NCBI GenBank assembly: GCA_964602055.1
Contig: CAZRPU010000006.1
Span: 4,092-68,091 of the forward strand
DNA length: 64,000 nt
Reading direction: 5' to 3'
From: JACPLA01 sp964602055
GTDB taxonomy: Bacteria; Bacteroidota; Ignavibacteria; UBA10030
Position numbers and translations under genes: made by a program
The notes under the pieces: model-generated
What the model saw: the letters and a program-made list of their open reading frames with translations, nothing else
Told to the model about the DNA's origin: nothing
The model's database searches: none
Shown: piece after piece, positions 50,557-59,034 of the stretch
Layout of the letters: each line of letters begins with the position of its first letter
Position numbering within the stretch: the stretch's first letter is position 1

Positions 50557-51105
50557 TTACTTCCCTTTGCCAGCCTCTCCGCGTTTCAAGCGATCAAGTA
50601 CTTTGTAGGTCAAATCAAATTTCGCGTCGGCATACAGGAGAAGAATGTCGTTCGCCTTGTCAAAAACGAAACTGAAGCCTTCTTCTTTGGCAACGGCTTC
50701 GATGGCGAGGAGAATTTTTTCCCGGATCGGTGCGAGTTTCTTGTCCCTCAACTGTTGTGCTTCGCCATTCTGCCCGAATTTCTGACTCTGATATTCGCGT
50801 GCGCGCTGCTGCAGGTCGGCCAGCTCCTTTTGCCGCGTTTCTTTCGCAGCGGCCGCCATTACAGCTTCCTTCTTCTGATACTCTTCCACACCCTTCTGAA
50901 GGTCATCCGACATTTTTTGCAGCTCGGTCTGCCATTGTTTGAACACGCCTTCCAGTTCCTTTTGCGCCACTTGTGCCTCCGGGAGATCATTGATGATCTT
51001 TTCCGAATCCACATACGAGAGCCGCGGTGATTGGGCGAACACAACCCCTGCGGCAACGAGAAGGGCGGCAAAGATTCCTGTGTACCTGAACAAGTGCTTT
51101 GTCAC
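50557..51105 (-). CDS. OmpH/Skp-family periplasmic chaperone (first copy)
   Basis: This 182-residue protein has a signal peptide (about residues 1-25, ending VFAQ), LSYVDSEKIINDLPEAQVAQKELEG, a long charged coiled-coil arm and a C-terminal FSFVFDKANDILLLYADAKFDLTYKVLDRL. The start codon is GTG (51103-51105) with GAGG five bases upstream. It lies 66 bases after bamA, the usual neighbour, and is followed by a second copy. Confidence 0.9.
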   Translation of the reverse strand: MTKHLFRYTGIFAALLVAAGVVFAQSPRLSYVDSEKIINDLPEAQVAQKELEGVFKQWQTELQKMSDDLQKGVEEYQKKEAVMAAAAKETRQKELADLQQRAREYQSQKFGQNGEAQQLRDKKLAPIREKILLAIEAVAKEEGFSFVFDKANDILLLYADAKFDLTYKVLDRLKRGEAGKGK

Positions 51106-51171
51106 GAGAGCCTCACTGATTGATGAATGATTGATACTTGATTCGCATTTCGCATTCCAGCCCGCACCGCA

Positions 51172-53574
51172 CTAGAAGCTTCTGCCAAATTGAAAATGAA
51201 ACTTCCAGCCCGAAGCGGTGTCCCCCGGGTACAATCCGTCGAAGCCATAACCATAGTCGAATCCGATCAGGCCGATGGGGTTGATCAGCAGCCGTACGCC
51301 GAGGCCTGCAGATCGTTTCAAGTCCACCGGATTCATGACGCGCGGCTCGGCCCACACATTCCCTGCTTCGGCAAACGCGAGCGTGTAAATGGGAATGGGA
51401 TTCAGTGCCAGGGCAAACCGGAGCTCGGCGGAGTGCTTGATCATCCCTCTGCCTCCGATGATTCCTCCTCGCGACGAAAGCGATGTTGTCTGCCGCGGCC
51501 CCACGCTTCTGTCTTCGTAGCCGCGTAGAGGGGTCGTCGAGAATTGTCCCAAGCCTGTCCCGCCCATGTAGAAATAGTCCTGGATGGGAATGAAAGCCGA
51601 TTTGTCAAAGCCAAACAGGAAGCCGAAAACCGTGGACATGTTCAGCGCAACCCGGTTACTGTTCATGATGGGAACGAACCAGTCAAAGCTGAAGACGTGT
51701 TTGTGGTATTTGGCCGTGCCGGGGAGAAACGGTCCGCCCGAGATTTCCGTCAACAGAGAGAAATTGGAACCTCTGGAAGGAAAAATCGGGCTGTCGGTAC
51801 TGTTCCGGCTGATAACCTGAGAGACACCGACCTGTGTTGAAGTTCCCGACGAATAAAAATCTCCTCCGGTGTTAACTTCGTTGCGCTGATATCGTACCGT
51901 CCAATCGCCGCGGAACAGGTTGTCCGGCCAGCGCAGCCTTCGACCTACGCGCACGGACGCCCCTGTAATCCTGTAATCGTAATCAAAGTAGATGACTCTG
52001 GTGTCGAAAAGGCTGATCCCCATCAGCGTGGGGGTATCAAACATCCAGGGCTCGGTAAAACCAATGGTGAAAGTTCTGTAACGGTTCGCCTCGCCGAATT
52101 GCCAGTCGAAATTCAGAATCTGGCCGGCTCCCCCCTGAAGAGGCCTGGAGATGGAAAAATTGTTGAACGTCAATCCCAGCCCGCCGTTGAAGCCAAAAGC
52201 GCCGCTGTAGCCGACCGACATGTTGAACGTGTCGCTCGATTTTTCTTCCACGGCATATTCAATGTCCACCGTGTTGTTTTCGGGATGGATACGCGTGTCG
52301 GGCTTCACTTTTTCAGGGTTGAAATAGTTCAGCTGCGCCAGCTGTCTCACGCTCCCAATGATTGCCTGACGGCTGAAATAGTCGCCCGGCCGCGTGTACA
52401 GCTCCCTTCTGATGACTTTTTCGTAGGTCTTCCCGTTCCCGGTAATGGCGACCCTGCCAATGCGGAATTTATCGCGCTCTCGTACCCGGATTGTAATATC
52501 CAGGCTGTCCTCCCCAATGCGCACTTCTTCCGGCTCCGCCTGGAACAGCAGATAGCCGCTATCATAATACAGTGACGCCACATCCGCCTCTTCCTCGTTT
52601 CGGAACAGGTTTCTCTCGAACTTCTCCTGGTCATAGACGTCCCCTGTCACAAATCCCAGGCGCTGATTCAGGACATCCGTCGAATAGATCGTATTCCCCT
52701 GCCAGGTAATGTTGCGAACCCTGTATTGAGGCCCTTCGTACACATAGAGTTCGAGGGTCAGGTACTCTTTTTTGTCGTCGTACGCGAGCGAATCCCGCAG
52801 TATTTCTGCGTCCCTGAAACCGTTTTTCCGGTAGAAAGAAATAAGCAGCTGCTTGTCTTTTTCATACTCCTTCGGCTTGAATTTTCTCGACACCCAAAAC
52901 TGCCACCATGGCGGATCATTGGTCTCTTTGAACTCCCCCTTCAGGTCTCCGTCATCAAACCGTGAATTGCCGAAGAAACGAATTGACCCGACTTTGACGA
53001 CCGATCCCTCATCGATGGCAAGAGCAAGAATGACCCTGCGCGAACTTGTATCTTCACTCGCCTTCAACGTGATGTCAATCTTTGCGTTCAGATACCCTTC
53101 TTTTTCATATTCTGTCTTCAGAAGATGCTTGATCGTGGAGAGCTCCTGCGGACTGACGATCTGACCCTTGGTGAGGTTGATCTTCTTGTTGATGTCGTCT
53201 TCACTCAGTTCATCGTTTCCGGTAATTTCAATCTTTTCAAGGCGGGGATTTTCTTTCACACGAATGACAAGAGAGACACCGTTCTCGACCCGGTTCTCGA
53301 TGAGAATTTGTATGTCTGAAAAGAGACGAAGCTGGTAGAGCCTGTGGATTGCCGTTGCCGTCTCTGTACCAGGAACGGAGATTTCCTGGCTGACCTTCAA
53401 TCCTGTGTTGGCAATGATCGCCTGCGGATCGGCAAAGGTCTGACCCTCGACGGAGATTCCGAGAATCTTGAAAACCTCCGGTCGTTGCTGGGCATAGAGT
53501 GAGGGGAGGGTGAGTATCAAAACAACAAGAGCGGCCCTACAATTTCGCAACACTTTTGAGAAACCTTTCCACAT
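51172..53574 (-). CDS. bamA: Outer membrane protein assembly factor BamA
   Basis: BamA inserts beta-barrel proteins into the outer membrane. From the ATG at 53574 the protein has 800 residues: a signal peptide (ALVVLILTLPSLYAQ), five POTRA-type repeats (about residues 35-430; e.g. IEITGNDELSEDDINKKI and VRNITWQGNTIYSTDVLNQ), and a C-terminal 16-stranded barrel ending WKFHFQFGRSF with the required terminal Phe. The open frame continues to 53727 inside uppS, but the signal peptide fixes the start. The first 38 bases overlap the end of uppS. Confidence 0.95.
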   Translation of the reverse strand: MWKGFSKVLRNCRAALVVLILTLPSLYAQQRPEVFKILGISVEGQTFADPQAIIANTGLKVSQEISVPGTETATAIHRLYQLRLFSDIQILIENRVENGVSLVIRVKENPRLEKIEITGNDELSEDDINKKINLTKGQIVSPQELSTIKHLLKTEYEKEGYLNAKIDITLKASEDTSSRRVILALAIDEGSVVKVGSIRFFGNSRFDDGDLKGEFKETNDPPWWQFWVSRKFKPKEYEKDKQLLISFYRKNGFRDAEILRDSLAYDDKKEYLTLELYVYEGPQYRVRNITWQGNTIYSTDVLNQRLGFVTGDVYDQEKFERNLFRNEEEADVASLYYDSGYLLFQAEPEEVRIGEDSLDITIRVRERDKFRIGRVAITGNGKTYEKVIRRELYTRPGDYFSRQAIIGSVRQLAQLNYFNPEKVKPDTRIHPENNTVDIEYAVEEKSSDTFNMSVGYSGAFGFNGGLGLTFNNFSISRPLQGGAGQILNFDWQFGEANRYRTFTIGFTEPWMFDTPTLMGISLFDTRVIYFDYDYRITGASVRVGRRLRWPDNLFRGDWTVRYQRNEVNTGGDFYSSGTSTQVGVSQVISRNSTDSPIFPSRGSNFSLLTEISGGPFLPGTAKYHKHVFSFDWFVPIMNSNRVALNMSTVFGFLFGFDKSAFIPIQDYFYMGGTGLGQFSTTPLRGYEDRSVGPRQTTSLSSRGGIIGGRGMIKHSAELRFALALNPIPIYTLAFAEAGNVWAEPRVMNPVDLKRSAGLGVRLLINPIGLIGFDYGYGFDGLYPGDTASGWKFHFQFGRSF

Positions 53575-54370
53575 ATTCCAACCGACCCCCTTGGATCTTC
53601 TGAATCTGTTCGCTGACAAGGCCAAACCGGCGTTCGCGTTTCTGAAATTCAGCAATCGCCGCGTAAAGATTCTTGCGACGGAATGCCGGCCAGTATTCAT
53701 CGGAGATATACAGTTCCGTATAGGCAAGCTGCCATAAAAGGAAATTACTGATGCGGAGCTCGCCGCTGGTTCTTACCAAGAGGTCCGGGTCGGGAAAATC
53801 TTTTGTTGTCAGGTATCGGGCGATGACAGCTTCGGAAATCTCATCTCGCTTCAATACGCCGGCATCCACATCGGCAAGGATTTTCCTCACCGCATTCGTA
53901 ATATCCCAACGACCGCTGTAACTCAAAGCAAGGATGAGCTTCAAGCCGGAATTCTGCTGCATGAGTTTGATCGCGTCCAGCAATCCGTCCTGGACATCCT
54001 GAGGCAGTTGGGCAATCTCCCCAATGGCCTTCAACTGCACCTCATTTTGATGAAGCCGATCACGTTCATCCCTCAGCGCCTTCAAGAGCAATCGCATCAA
54101 GAGAGAAACTTCTTCCCAGGGGCGCTTCCAGTTTTCCGTCGAAAACGCATAAAGTGTCAGGTATTTCACCCCTAATTGTCCGCAGGCCTCGACGATGTCC
54201 CGAACCGAGTTGACCCCCTCATGATGACCGGTTATCCGCGGCATTCCCCGTCTTTTCGCCCATCGGCCGTTCCCATCCATAATAATGGCTATGTGCTGGG
54301 GGATAGCCCCCCCTTCGAGCAGGCGATCCTGCAGCTTCCTGTCATGTCCTATGGCTTTTTCTAATGGCAC
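53537..54370 (-). CDS. uppS: Isoprenyl transferase (undecaprenyl diphosphate synthase)
   Basis: This 277-residue cis-prenyltransferase makes the C55 carrier lipid for peptidoglycan and polysaccharides. The catalytic aspartate D32 lies in IIMDGNGRWAKRRG. LYAFSTENWKRP, LALSYSGRWDI and DPDLLVRTSGELRISNFLLWQ are further signatures. The start codon is GTG at 54370. It heads the outer-membrane biogenesis run and its end overlaps bamA, so coupled translation is likely. Confidence 0.95.
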   Translation of the reverse strand: MPLEKAIGHDRKLQDRLLEGGAIPQHIAIIMDGNGRWAKRRGMPRITGHHEGVNSVRDIVEACGQLGVKYLTLYAFSTENWKRPWEEVSLLMRLLLKALRDERDRLHQNEVQLKAIGEIAQLPQDVQDGLLDAIKLMQQNSGLKLILALSYSGRWDITNAVRKILADVDAGVLKRDEISEAVIARYLTTKDFPDPDLLVRTSGELRISNFLLWQLAYTELYISDEYWPAFRRKNLYAAIAEFQKRERRFGLVSEQIQKIQGGRLEYVERFLKSVAKL

Positions 54371-54406
54371 AGTTTGGCCGCTGTTCCCTTCAAAAGTAAA
54401 TTAAAA

Positions 54407-54433
54407 GTTATACTTTTTTGGTTTGAAAGTCAA
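54407..54433 (-). promoter_or_regulatory. Possible promoter of the uppS-bamA-lpx run
   Basis: On the minus strand, TTGACT (54428-54433) and TATAAC (54407-54412) are separated by only 15 bases, shorter than usual, in an AT-rich stretch 37 bases before the uppS start. It is placed correctly but the spacing makes it uncertain. Confidence 0.4.
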
Positions 54434-54508
54434 AGAAAAGAATGAAATGAAGCGCCTTTCTCGTTTTCTGGAAAGGAGATCGTCTGCTTCACTCTTGTTT
54501 CGCGTTTC

Positions 54509-54537
54509 TTGACTGCCCCTCCAAATTTGGTTATATT
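54509..54537 (+). promoter_or_regulatory. Sigma70-type promoter of clpC
   Basis: TTGACT (54509-54514) and TATATT (54532-54537) are 17 bases apart. Transcription would begin near 54544, leaving a leader of about 72 bases before the clpC ATG. No CIRCE or CtsR-like direct repeat was recognised near it. Confidence 0.7.
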
Positions 54538-54615
54538 GAGTGAAACTTTTGTGGTTTTGGCTCGGTTGTATGTGGTTGAGCTCCACAGCCATGATCATAT
54601 AACATCGAGAGGTCT

Positions 54616-57117
54616 ATGGAAGGAAATTTTTCAAACCGCGTGCAGGACGTCATCAGGCTAAGCCGAGAAGAAGCGTTGAGGCTTGGGCATGACTACATCG
54701 GGACGGAGCACCTCCTTCTGGGAATCATACGTGAAGGTGAAGGGATCGCTGTGAAGATTCTCCGGAATCTTGGCGTCGATCTCTACAAGCTCAAAAAGGC
54801 CATTGAAGATACTGTCCGGACTTCGGGCGGAACCCTGACCATCGGCAACATACCTCTCACAAAACAGGCCGAAAAAGTCCTTAAAATAACGTATCTGGAA
54901 GCCAAACTGTACAAGTCCGATGTGATTGGTACGGAGCATCTGCTTCTGTCGCTCCTCCGCGATGACGACAACATAGCCGCACAAATCCTCCATCAATTCA
55001 ACGTCCATTACGACGTCGTTCGCAATGAACTCGATAATATCATCTCCGGCAAGCCGTCAACGCCCCCTGCGCAGCATCCGACCGAGAAAAAGACCGAGAA
55101 ATCCAAGACCCCGGTTTTGGACAATTTCGGAAGGGATCTGACGAAACTTGCAATGGAGGACAAACTCGATCCCATCGTGGGACGTGAAAAAGAAATCGAG
55201 CGAGTCGCCCAGGTGCTGAGCCGGAGGAAGAAGAATAATCCGGTCCTCATCGGCGAGCCCGGCGTGGGAAAATCGGCTATTGCCGAGGGCTTGGCCCTTC
55301 GCATCACGCAAAAGAAAGTGTCCCGTGTCCTTCATGACAAGCGTGTGGTCACTCTCGATCTTGCAGCCCTCGTTGCAGGCACCAAATACCGCGGCCAGTT
55401 TGAAGAACGAATGAAAGCGGTCATGAACGAGCTGGAAAAAGCAAAGGACGTCATCTTGTTTATCGACGAGCTCCACACCATCGTCGGAGCAGGCGGCGCC
55501 AGCGGTTCTTTGGATGCATCCAACATGTTCAAGCCGGCACTCGCACGAGGGGACCTGCAGTGCATTGGCGCAACGACGCTCGATGAATACCGTCAGTACA
55601 TTGAAAAAGACGGCGCACTGGACAGAAGGTTCCAGAAAATCATGGTCGATCCCACCACGGTGGACGAGACCATCCAGATCCTTCAGAATATCAAGCAAAA
55701 CTACGAAGAACATCACGGGGTTCGTTACTCCCCCGAGGCAATCGATGCCGCCGTCCGGTTGAGCGATCGGTACATCACTGATCGGTACCTCCCCGACAAG
55801 GCCATTGACGTGCTCGATGAGGCCGGTTCACGCGTCCATTTGGCGAACATTGTCGTGCCGAAGGAAATCCTTCAGCTCGAAGAAGAAATCGAAAAAATCA
55901 AACAGTCCAAGAATCAGGTTGTCAAGAATCAGAACTTTGAAGAGGCAGCCCGGCTGCGGGATCTTGAGAAAAAACTCCTGAGCGACCTTGAAATCGCGAA
56001 GCGGGAGTGGGAATTGAAGGCGCACGATACCGTGTATGGGGTGAATGAAGAGGATTGCGCCGCCGTCGTCGCCATGATGACCGGCATACCCGTACAGAAG
56101 GTTGCGCAGAGCGAATCGGAAAAACTGCTGAAGATGGTGGATGCACTCAAGACGCACATCGTCGGGCAGGATGAGGCGATTGAGAAGCTTACAAAAGCCA
56201 TACGCAGGACGCGGGCGGGATTAAAGGATCCCAAACGGCCGATCGGTTCGTTCATTTTCCTGGGACCGACAGGCGTTGGAAAAACCGAGCTCGCAAAGGC
56301 GCTCGCCCGATATCTCTTCGATTCGGAGGACGCTCTAATCCGGATCGATATGAGCGAGTATATGGAGAAGTTCTCCGTTTCACGCCTCGTCGGAGCACCT
56401 CCCGGCTATGTGGGATATGAAGAAGGGGGACAGCTCACCGAGAAAGTCCGGCGGAAACCCTATTCCGTCGTTTTGCTGGATGAAATCGAAAAGGCCCATC
56501 CGGACGTGTTCAACATCCTCCTGCAGGTGCTCGATGACGGACTGCTGACAGACAGCCTTGGCAGGCGGGTAGACTTCAAGAATACGATTCTCATCATGAC
56601 CTCGAATATCGGCTCCCGAGACATCAAGTTTGCCGGGACCTTCGGTTTCGGCTCCTCGACGTCGAAAGACAAGTATCAGGCCATGAAGGGAAATATCGAG
56701 GATGCTCTCAAGCGCGTGTTCAATCCCGAATTTCTCAATCGTGTCGATGAAACAATCGTCTTCCATAATCTTGAGCGCGAAGATCTCATCAAGATCATCG
56801 ACATTGCGGCAAAGGACCTGGTGGACCGCATGGCGTCCATGGGAATTTCGATCGACCTGACGAAGGCGGCAAAGGAGTTCCTCTCCGACAAGGGCTTTGA
56901 CCCTGCCTTCGGAGCGAGGCCTCTGAGACGCGCTGTGCAGAAATACGTTGAAGATCCTCTTGCCGAAGAGATCCTCAAAGGGAATTTCGCCCAGGGAAGC
57001 AAGGTCAAGGTGAAGTTCAGCAAGAAGACGGAAGAGCTGAAGTTCGTCGATTCTTCGAAAGACAAGGGCGGGGATGAACTGAAGGAGCAGGACGAAGAAG
57101 TCGTCGACGTTTCCTGA
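54616..57117 (+). CDS. clpC: ATP-dependent Clp protease ATP-binding subunit ClpC
   Basis: This 833-residue AAA+ unfoldase delivers substrates to ClpP. Two Clp_N repeats occupy about residues 1-150. The first ATPase has Walker A GEPGVGKSAIAE near 215. A UVR-type segment (NQNFEEAARLRDLEKKL) lies near 440, which is typical of ClpC rather than ClpA or ClpB. The second ATPase has Walker A GPTGVGKTELAK near 553, and the ClpB_D2-small domain is C-terminal. GAGAGG lies just before the ATG. The gene is monocistronic between its promoter and terminator; no mcsAB or clpP is adjacent. Confidence 0.95.
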   Translation: MEGNFSNRVQDVIRLSREEALRLGHDYIGTEHLLLGIIREGEGIAVKILRNLGVDLYKLKKAIEDTVRTSGGTLTIGNIPLTKQAEKVLKITYLEAKLYKSDVIGTEHLLLSLLRDDDNIAAQILHQFNVHYDVVRNELDNIISGKPSTPPAQHPTEKKTEKSKTPVLDNFGRDLTKLAMEDKLDPIVGREKEIERVAQVLSRRKKNNPVLIGEPGVGKSAIAEGLALRITQKKVSRVLHDKRVVTLDLAALVAGTKYRGQFEERMKAVMNELEKAKDVILFIDELHTIVGAGGASGSLDASNMFKPALARGDLQCIGATTLDEYRQYIEKDGALDRRFQKIMVDPTTVDETIQILQNIKQNYEEHHGVRYSPEAIDAAVRLSDRYITDRYLPDKAIDVLDEAGSRVHLANIVVPKEILQLEEEIEKIKQSKNQVVKNQNFEEAARLRDLEKKLLSDLEIAKREWELKAHDTVYGVNEEDCAAVVAMMTGIPVQKVAQSESEKLLKMVDALKTHIVGQDEAIEKLTKAIRRTRAGLKDPKRPIGSFIFLGPTGVGKTELAKALARYLFDSEDALIRIDMSEYMEKFSVSRLVGAPPGYVGYEEGGQLTEKVRRKPYSVVLLDEIEKAHPDVFNILLQVLDDGLLTDSLGRRVDFKNTILIMTSNIGSRDIKFAGTFGFGSSTSKDKYQAMKGNIEDALKRVFNPEFLNRVDETIVFHNLEREDLIKIIDIAAKDLVDRMASMGISIDLTKAAKEFLSDKGFDPAFGARPLRRAVQKYVEDPLAEEILKGNFAQGSKVKVKFSKKTEELKFVDSSKDKGGDELKEQDEEVVDVS

Positions 57118-57137
57118 CGGCAGTATTCTGTGGGACA

Positions 57138-57167
57138 CAAACCCCGGTCGCGAAACCGGGGTTTTTT
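57138..57167 (+). terminator. Intrinsic terminator of clpC
   Basis: A 9-base perfect stem (AACCCCGGT at 57140-57148 with 57155-57163) closes a 6-base loop and is followed by a run of six T residues (57162-57167). Confidence 0.88.
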
Positions 57168-57198
57168 GTTATCGGCCGGCCGGCTGCATGAAAACGAC

Positions 57199-57224
57199 AA
57201 TCCCCCGAGCGTTGCCGGGGGATT
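57199..57224 (-). terminator. Likely terminator of the cold-shock gene
   Basis: A 9-base perfect stem (57199-57207 with 57216-57224) lies 22 bases after the csp stop on the minus strand. The following minus-strand sequence, GTCGTTTT, is a weak T-run, so the call is moderate. Confidence 0.5.
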
Positions 57225-57246
57225 GGTCAACCGGAAGAACTAATCG

Positions 57247-57447
57247 TCAGACTTTCACGACCTTGGCGGCCTGAAGTCCCTTCGGTCCCTGCTGCACTTC
57301 GAACTCGACGGTGTCACCCTCTTCGAGGCTCTTGTACCCTTCACCGACAATCGCTTTGAAATGGACGAACACATCTTCGCCACCATTGCGCTGGATGAAG
57401 CCGTACCCTTTTGCAGCGTTGAACCATTTTACGGTTCCGCGTTCCAT
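57247..57447 (-). CDS. csp: Cold-shock protein
   Basis: This 66-residue OB-fold RNA chaperone has RNP1 (KGYGFIQ, residues 13-19) and RNP2 (VFVHF, about 26-30), and keeps the usual MERGTVKWFNAAKGYGF beginning. It binds single-stranded RNA in the cytoplasm. AAGGAG lies seven bases before the ATG. About 220 bases without a gene separate it from the divergent pseudouridine synthase, so its mRNA may have a long leader as cspA-type genes do; no clear promoter was found there. Confidence 0.95.
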   Translation of the reverse strand: MERGTVKWFNAAKGYGFIQRNGGEDVFVHFKAIVGEGYKSLEEGDTVEFEVQQGPKGLQAAKVVKV

Positions 57448-57667
57448 CGGGATGCTCCTTGATACTAGTGAAACATTCGTACAGCCTGCTGGCCTCTGAA
57501 CAGATGCTGCCCTTCGGCAGAAAGCCTTGTTTGCAAGCGTCCGTCACAACATGCATCGAGGGGCTTCAAACAATCCCGCAGAACGGGTCCATCAGACATC
57601 AGGCAACAACGGTGTACTGTTAATTGCACCACAAGATTAATCCGATTCCCGGAAAGAAGCAAGAAAA

Positions 57668-58552
57668 ATGTCGATGCACAAAACTCCCGCCGTTATTCTT
57701 TTCTACAAGCCGTACGGCGTTCTTGCGCAATTCACTTCCGCAGATGGAAGATCCTGTCTCAAGGACTTTGGCCCTTTTCCTCCTGACGTTTATCCGGCCG
57801 GTCGGCTCGATTTTGACAGCGAGGGGCTCCTTGTGCTCACAAACGATAGTGCCATCGGCAGGCGGCTCACCGAGCCCCGCTTCAATCATGAGAAGACTTA
57901 TCTCGTGCAGGTTGAAGGAATCCCCGGAAAGGATGCCATCGAGCAACTCCGCAGTGGCCTCACCATCGCCGGTCACAGGACGAAACCTGCCGGCGCCAGG
58001 ATTCTCGACACCCCCCCTTCCCTTCCCGAACGATCAGTTCCCATCAGAACGAGAAAGTCGAAACCAACATGCTGGCTCGAGATGACGCTGCGTGAGGGAC
58101 GAAACAGACAGGTGCGCCGGATGACCGCGGCTGTCGGTCATCCTACTCTGCGGCTGCTGAGAACGGCGATCGGGGCGTGGAGCCTTGCGAACCTTGCTCC
58201 GGGGGAACATTACGCGCTCAACGAGGCGGAAATCGCACGCATGAGGCTGCGCTTCGGATTGAATGCGCCGGCCACCGGAACTTCGCGCGGGAGGAGAAAA
58301 AAAGAAACCCCGGCGCACCTTGGATACGCCGGGGTCAGGGAGGCTGTCATGAAATCTGCCGGCGCTCGCCAGCAGATCCACCTACTGGAACATCACTTGC
58401 CCATGGAAGGTTCCTGCGGTTCGCTGATAACCGCCCCTTCTCCGTTGATCCGGACAACGACCTTCGGGCCCGTGATCGTCGAAGGGTCGAATTCCTTCCC
58501 CTGCTCTTCCGCCTCGTGCTTCGCCTGCTTGATGAGTTCCTCCTTCGAATAG
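57668..58552 (+). CDS. RsuA/RluB/RluE-family 23S rRNA pseudouridine synthase with abnormal C-terminal tail
   Basis: This 294-residue protein contains a complete RluE-like catalytic domain in about residues 1-200: ILFYKPYGVLAQF, the catalytic aspartate in AGRLDFDSEGLLVLTND (D48), KTYLVQVEG and LREGRNRQVRRMTAAVGHPTLRLLR. There is no S4 domain, as in RluE. After about residue 200 the frame runs on without a stop for about 94 residues. That tail first crosses the terminator of the opposite gene and then overlaps its coding region by 160 bases. The tail is low in family character and probably non-conserved. Confidence 0.85.
   Translation: MSMHKTPAVILFYKPYGVLAQFTSADGRSCLKDFGPFPPDVYPAGRLDFDSEGLLVLTNDSAIGRRLTEPRFNHEKTYLVQVEGIPGKDAIEQLRSGLTIAGHRTKPAGARILDTPPSLPERSVPIRTRKSKPTCWLEMTLREGRNRQVRRMTAAVGHPTLRLLRTAIGAWSLANLAPGEHYALNEAEIARMRLRFGLNAPATGTSRGRRKKETPAHLGYAGVREAVMKSAGARQQIHLLEHHLPMEGSCGSLITAPSPLIRTTTFGPVIVEGSNSFPCSSASCFACLMSSSFE
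58297..58335 (-). terminator. Intrinsic terminator of the DUF4920 gene
   Basis: On the minus strand a 9-base perfect GC-rich stem (58307-58315 with 58327-58335) closes an 11-base loop and is followed by a T-rich run (complement of 58297-58306). It lies 57 bases beyond the DUF4920 stop and inside the plus-strand pseudouridine synthase reading frame. Confidence 0.85.
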
Positions 58553-58887
58553 GTCTTCACAAAAACAACTCCTTCTCCCCGTACGGCTTTTCCTTTTCCA
58601 TCCTTCGGGAACTCGATGACGCCGTCATCGACCTTGAACTGAATCGGAGTAGTGGCTGATGCATCGCTGATTTTGATCCAGCAGCCCATATTCTGACAGA
58701 CTTCAGCAATGGTCCCCTCGACCAGAACTCTGGTACCGTTGTACTTCTCCGGATTCCCCAGAATAAGGGCAAGAGGCGTAACGTCCTTGACCGTCAGGTC
58801 TTTGCCGTACTTTTTCCCTTCCCCGCCAAAGCCCGAAGCCGAAACAAGGAGAATCGCCGCAACAATGATGTGCAAACGCTTTCTCAT
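58393..58887 (-). CDS. DUF4920-family secreted OB-fold-like protein
   Basis: This 164-residue protein has a signal peptide (about residues 1-22) and the DUF4920 pattern: YGKDLTVKDVTPLALILGNPEKYNGTRVLVEGTIAEVCQNMGCWIKI (about 27-73), VKVDDGVI-like FKVDDGVIEFP, and KHEAEEQGKEFDPSTITGP. A conserved cysteine pair (C64, C69 region, VCQNMGCW) could bind metal or form a disulfide. It is probably periplasmic; its function is unknown. It has a good promoter upstream and a terminator downstream, so it is monocistronic. Confidence 0.85.
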   Translation of the reverse strand: MRKRLHIIVAAILLVSASGFGGEGKKYGKDLTVKDVTPLALILGNPEKYNGTRVLVEGTIAEVCQNMGCWIKISDASATTPIQFKVDDGVIEFPKDGKGKAVRGEGVVFVKTYSKEELIKQAKHEAEEQGKEFDPSTITGPKVVVRINGEGAVISEPQEPSMGK

Positions 58888-58924
58888 AAGATCATCCTTT
58901 CATAGAGATAGAAGAACAAGTGAA

Positions 58925-58953
58925 AATATAATCAATAAATTGCAGGATGTCGA
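58925..58953 (-). promoter_or_regulatory. Sigma70-type promoter of the DUF4920 gene
   Basis: On the minus strand, TCGACA (58948-58953) and TATATT (58925-58930) are separated by 17 bases. The transcript would start near 58918, about 31 bases before the ATG. Confidence 0.65.
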
Positions 58954-59034
58954 TTTTCATGGAAGAATTTCAAAAAAATCCTTTATCTTGGGTGACCTTT
59001 CAGCCATTGCGAAGTATTTCCATAGGAGTTTTTC

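Noticed and set aside
54401..54598. A 65-codon minus-strand frame in the uppS-clpC gap
   Set aside because: It covers both divergent promoters, is AT-rich and of low complexity, and shows no ribosome binding site or protein features.
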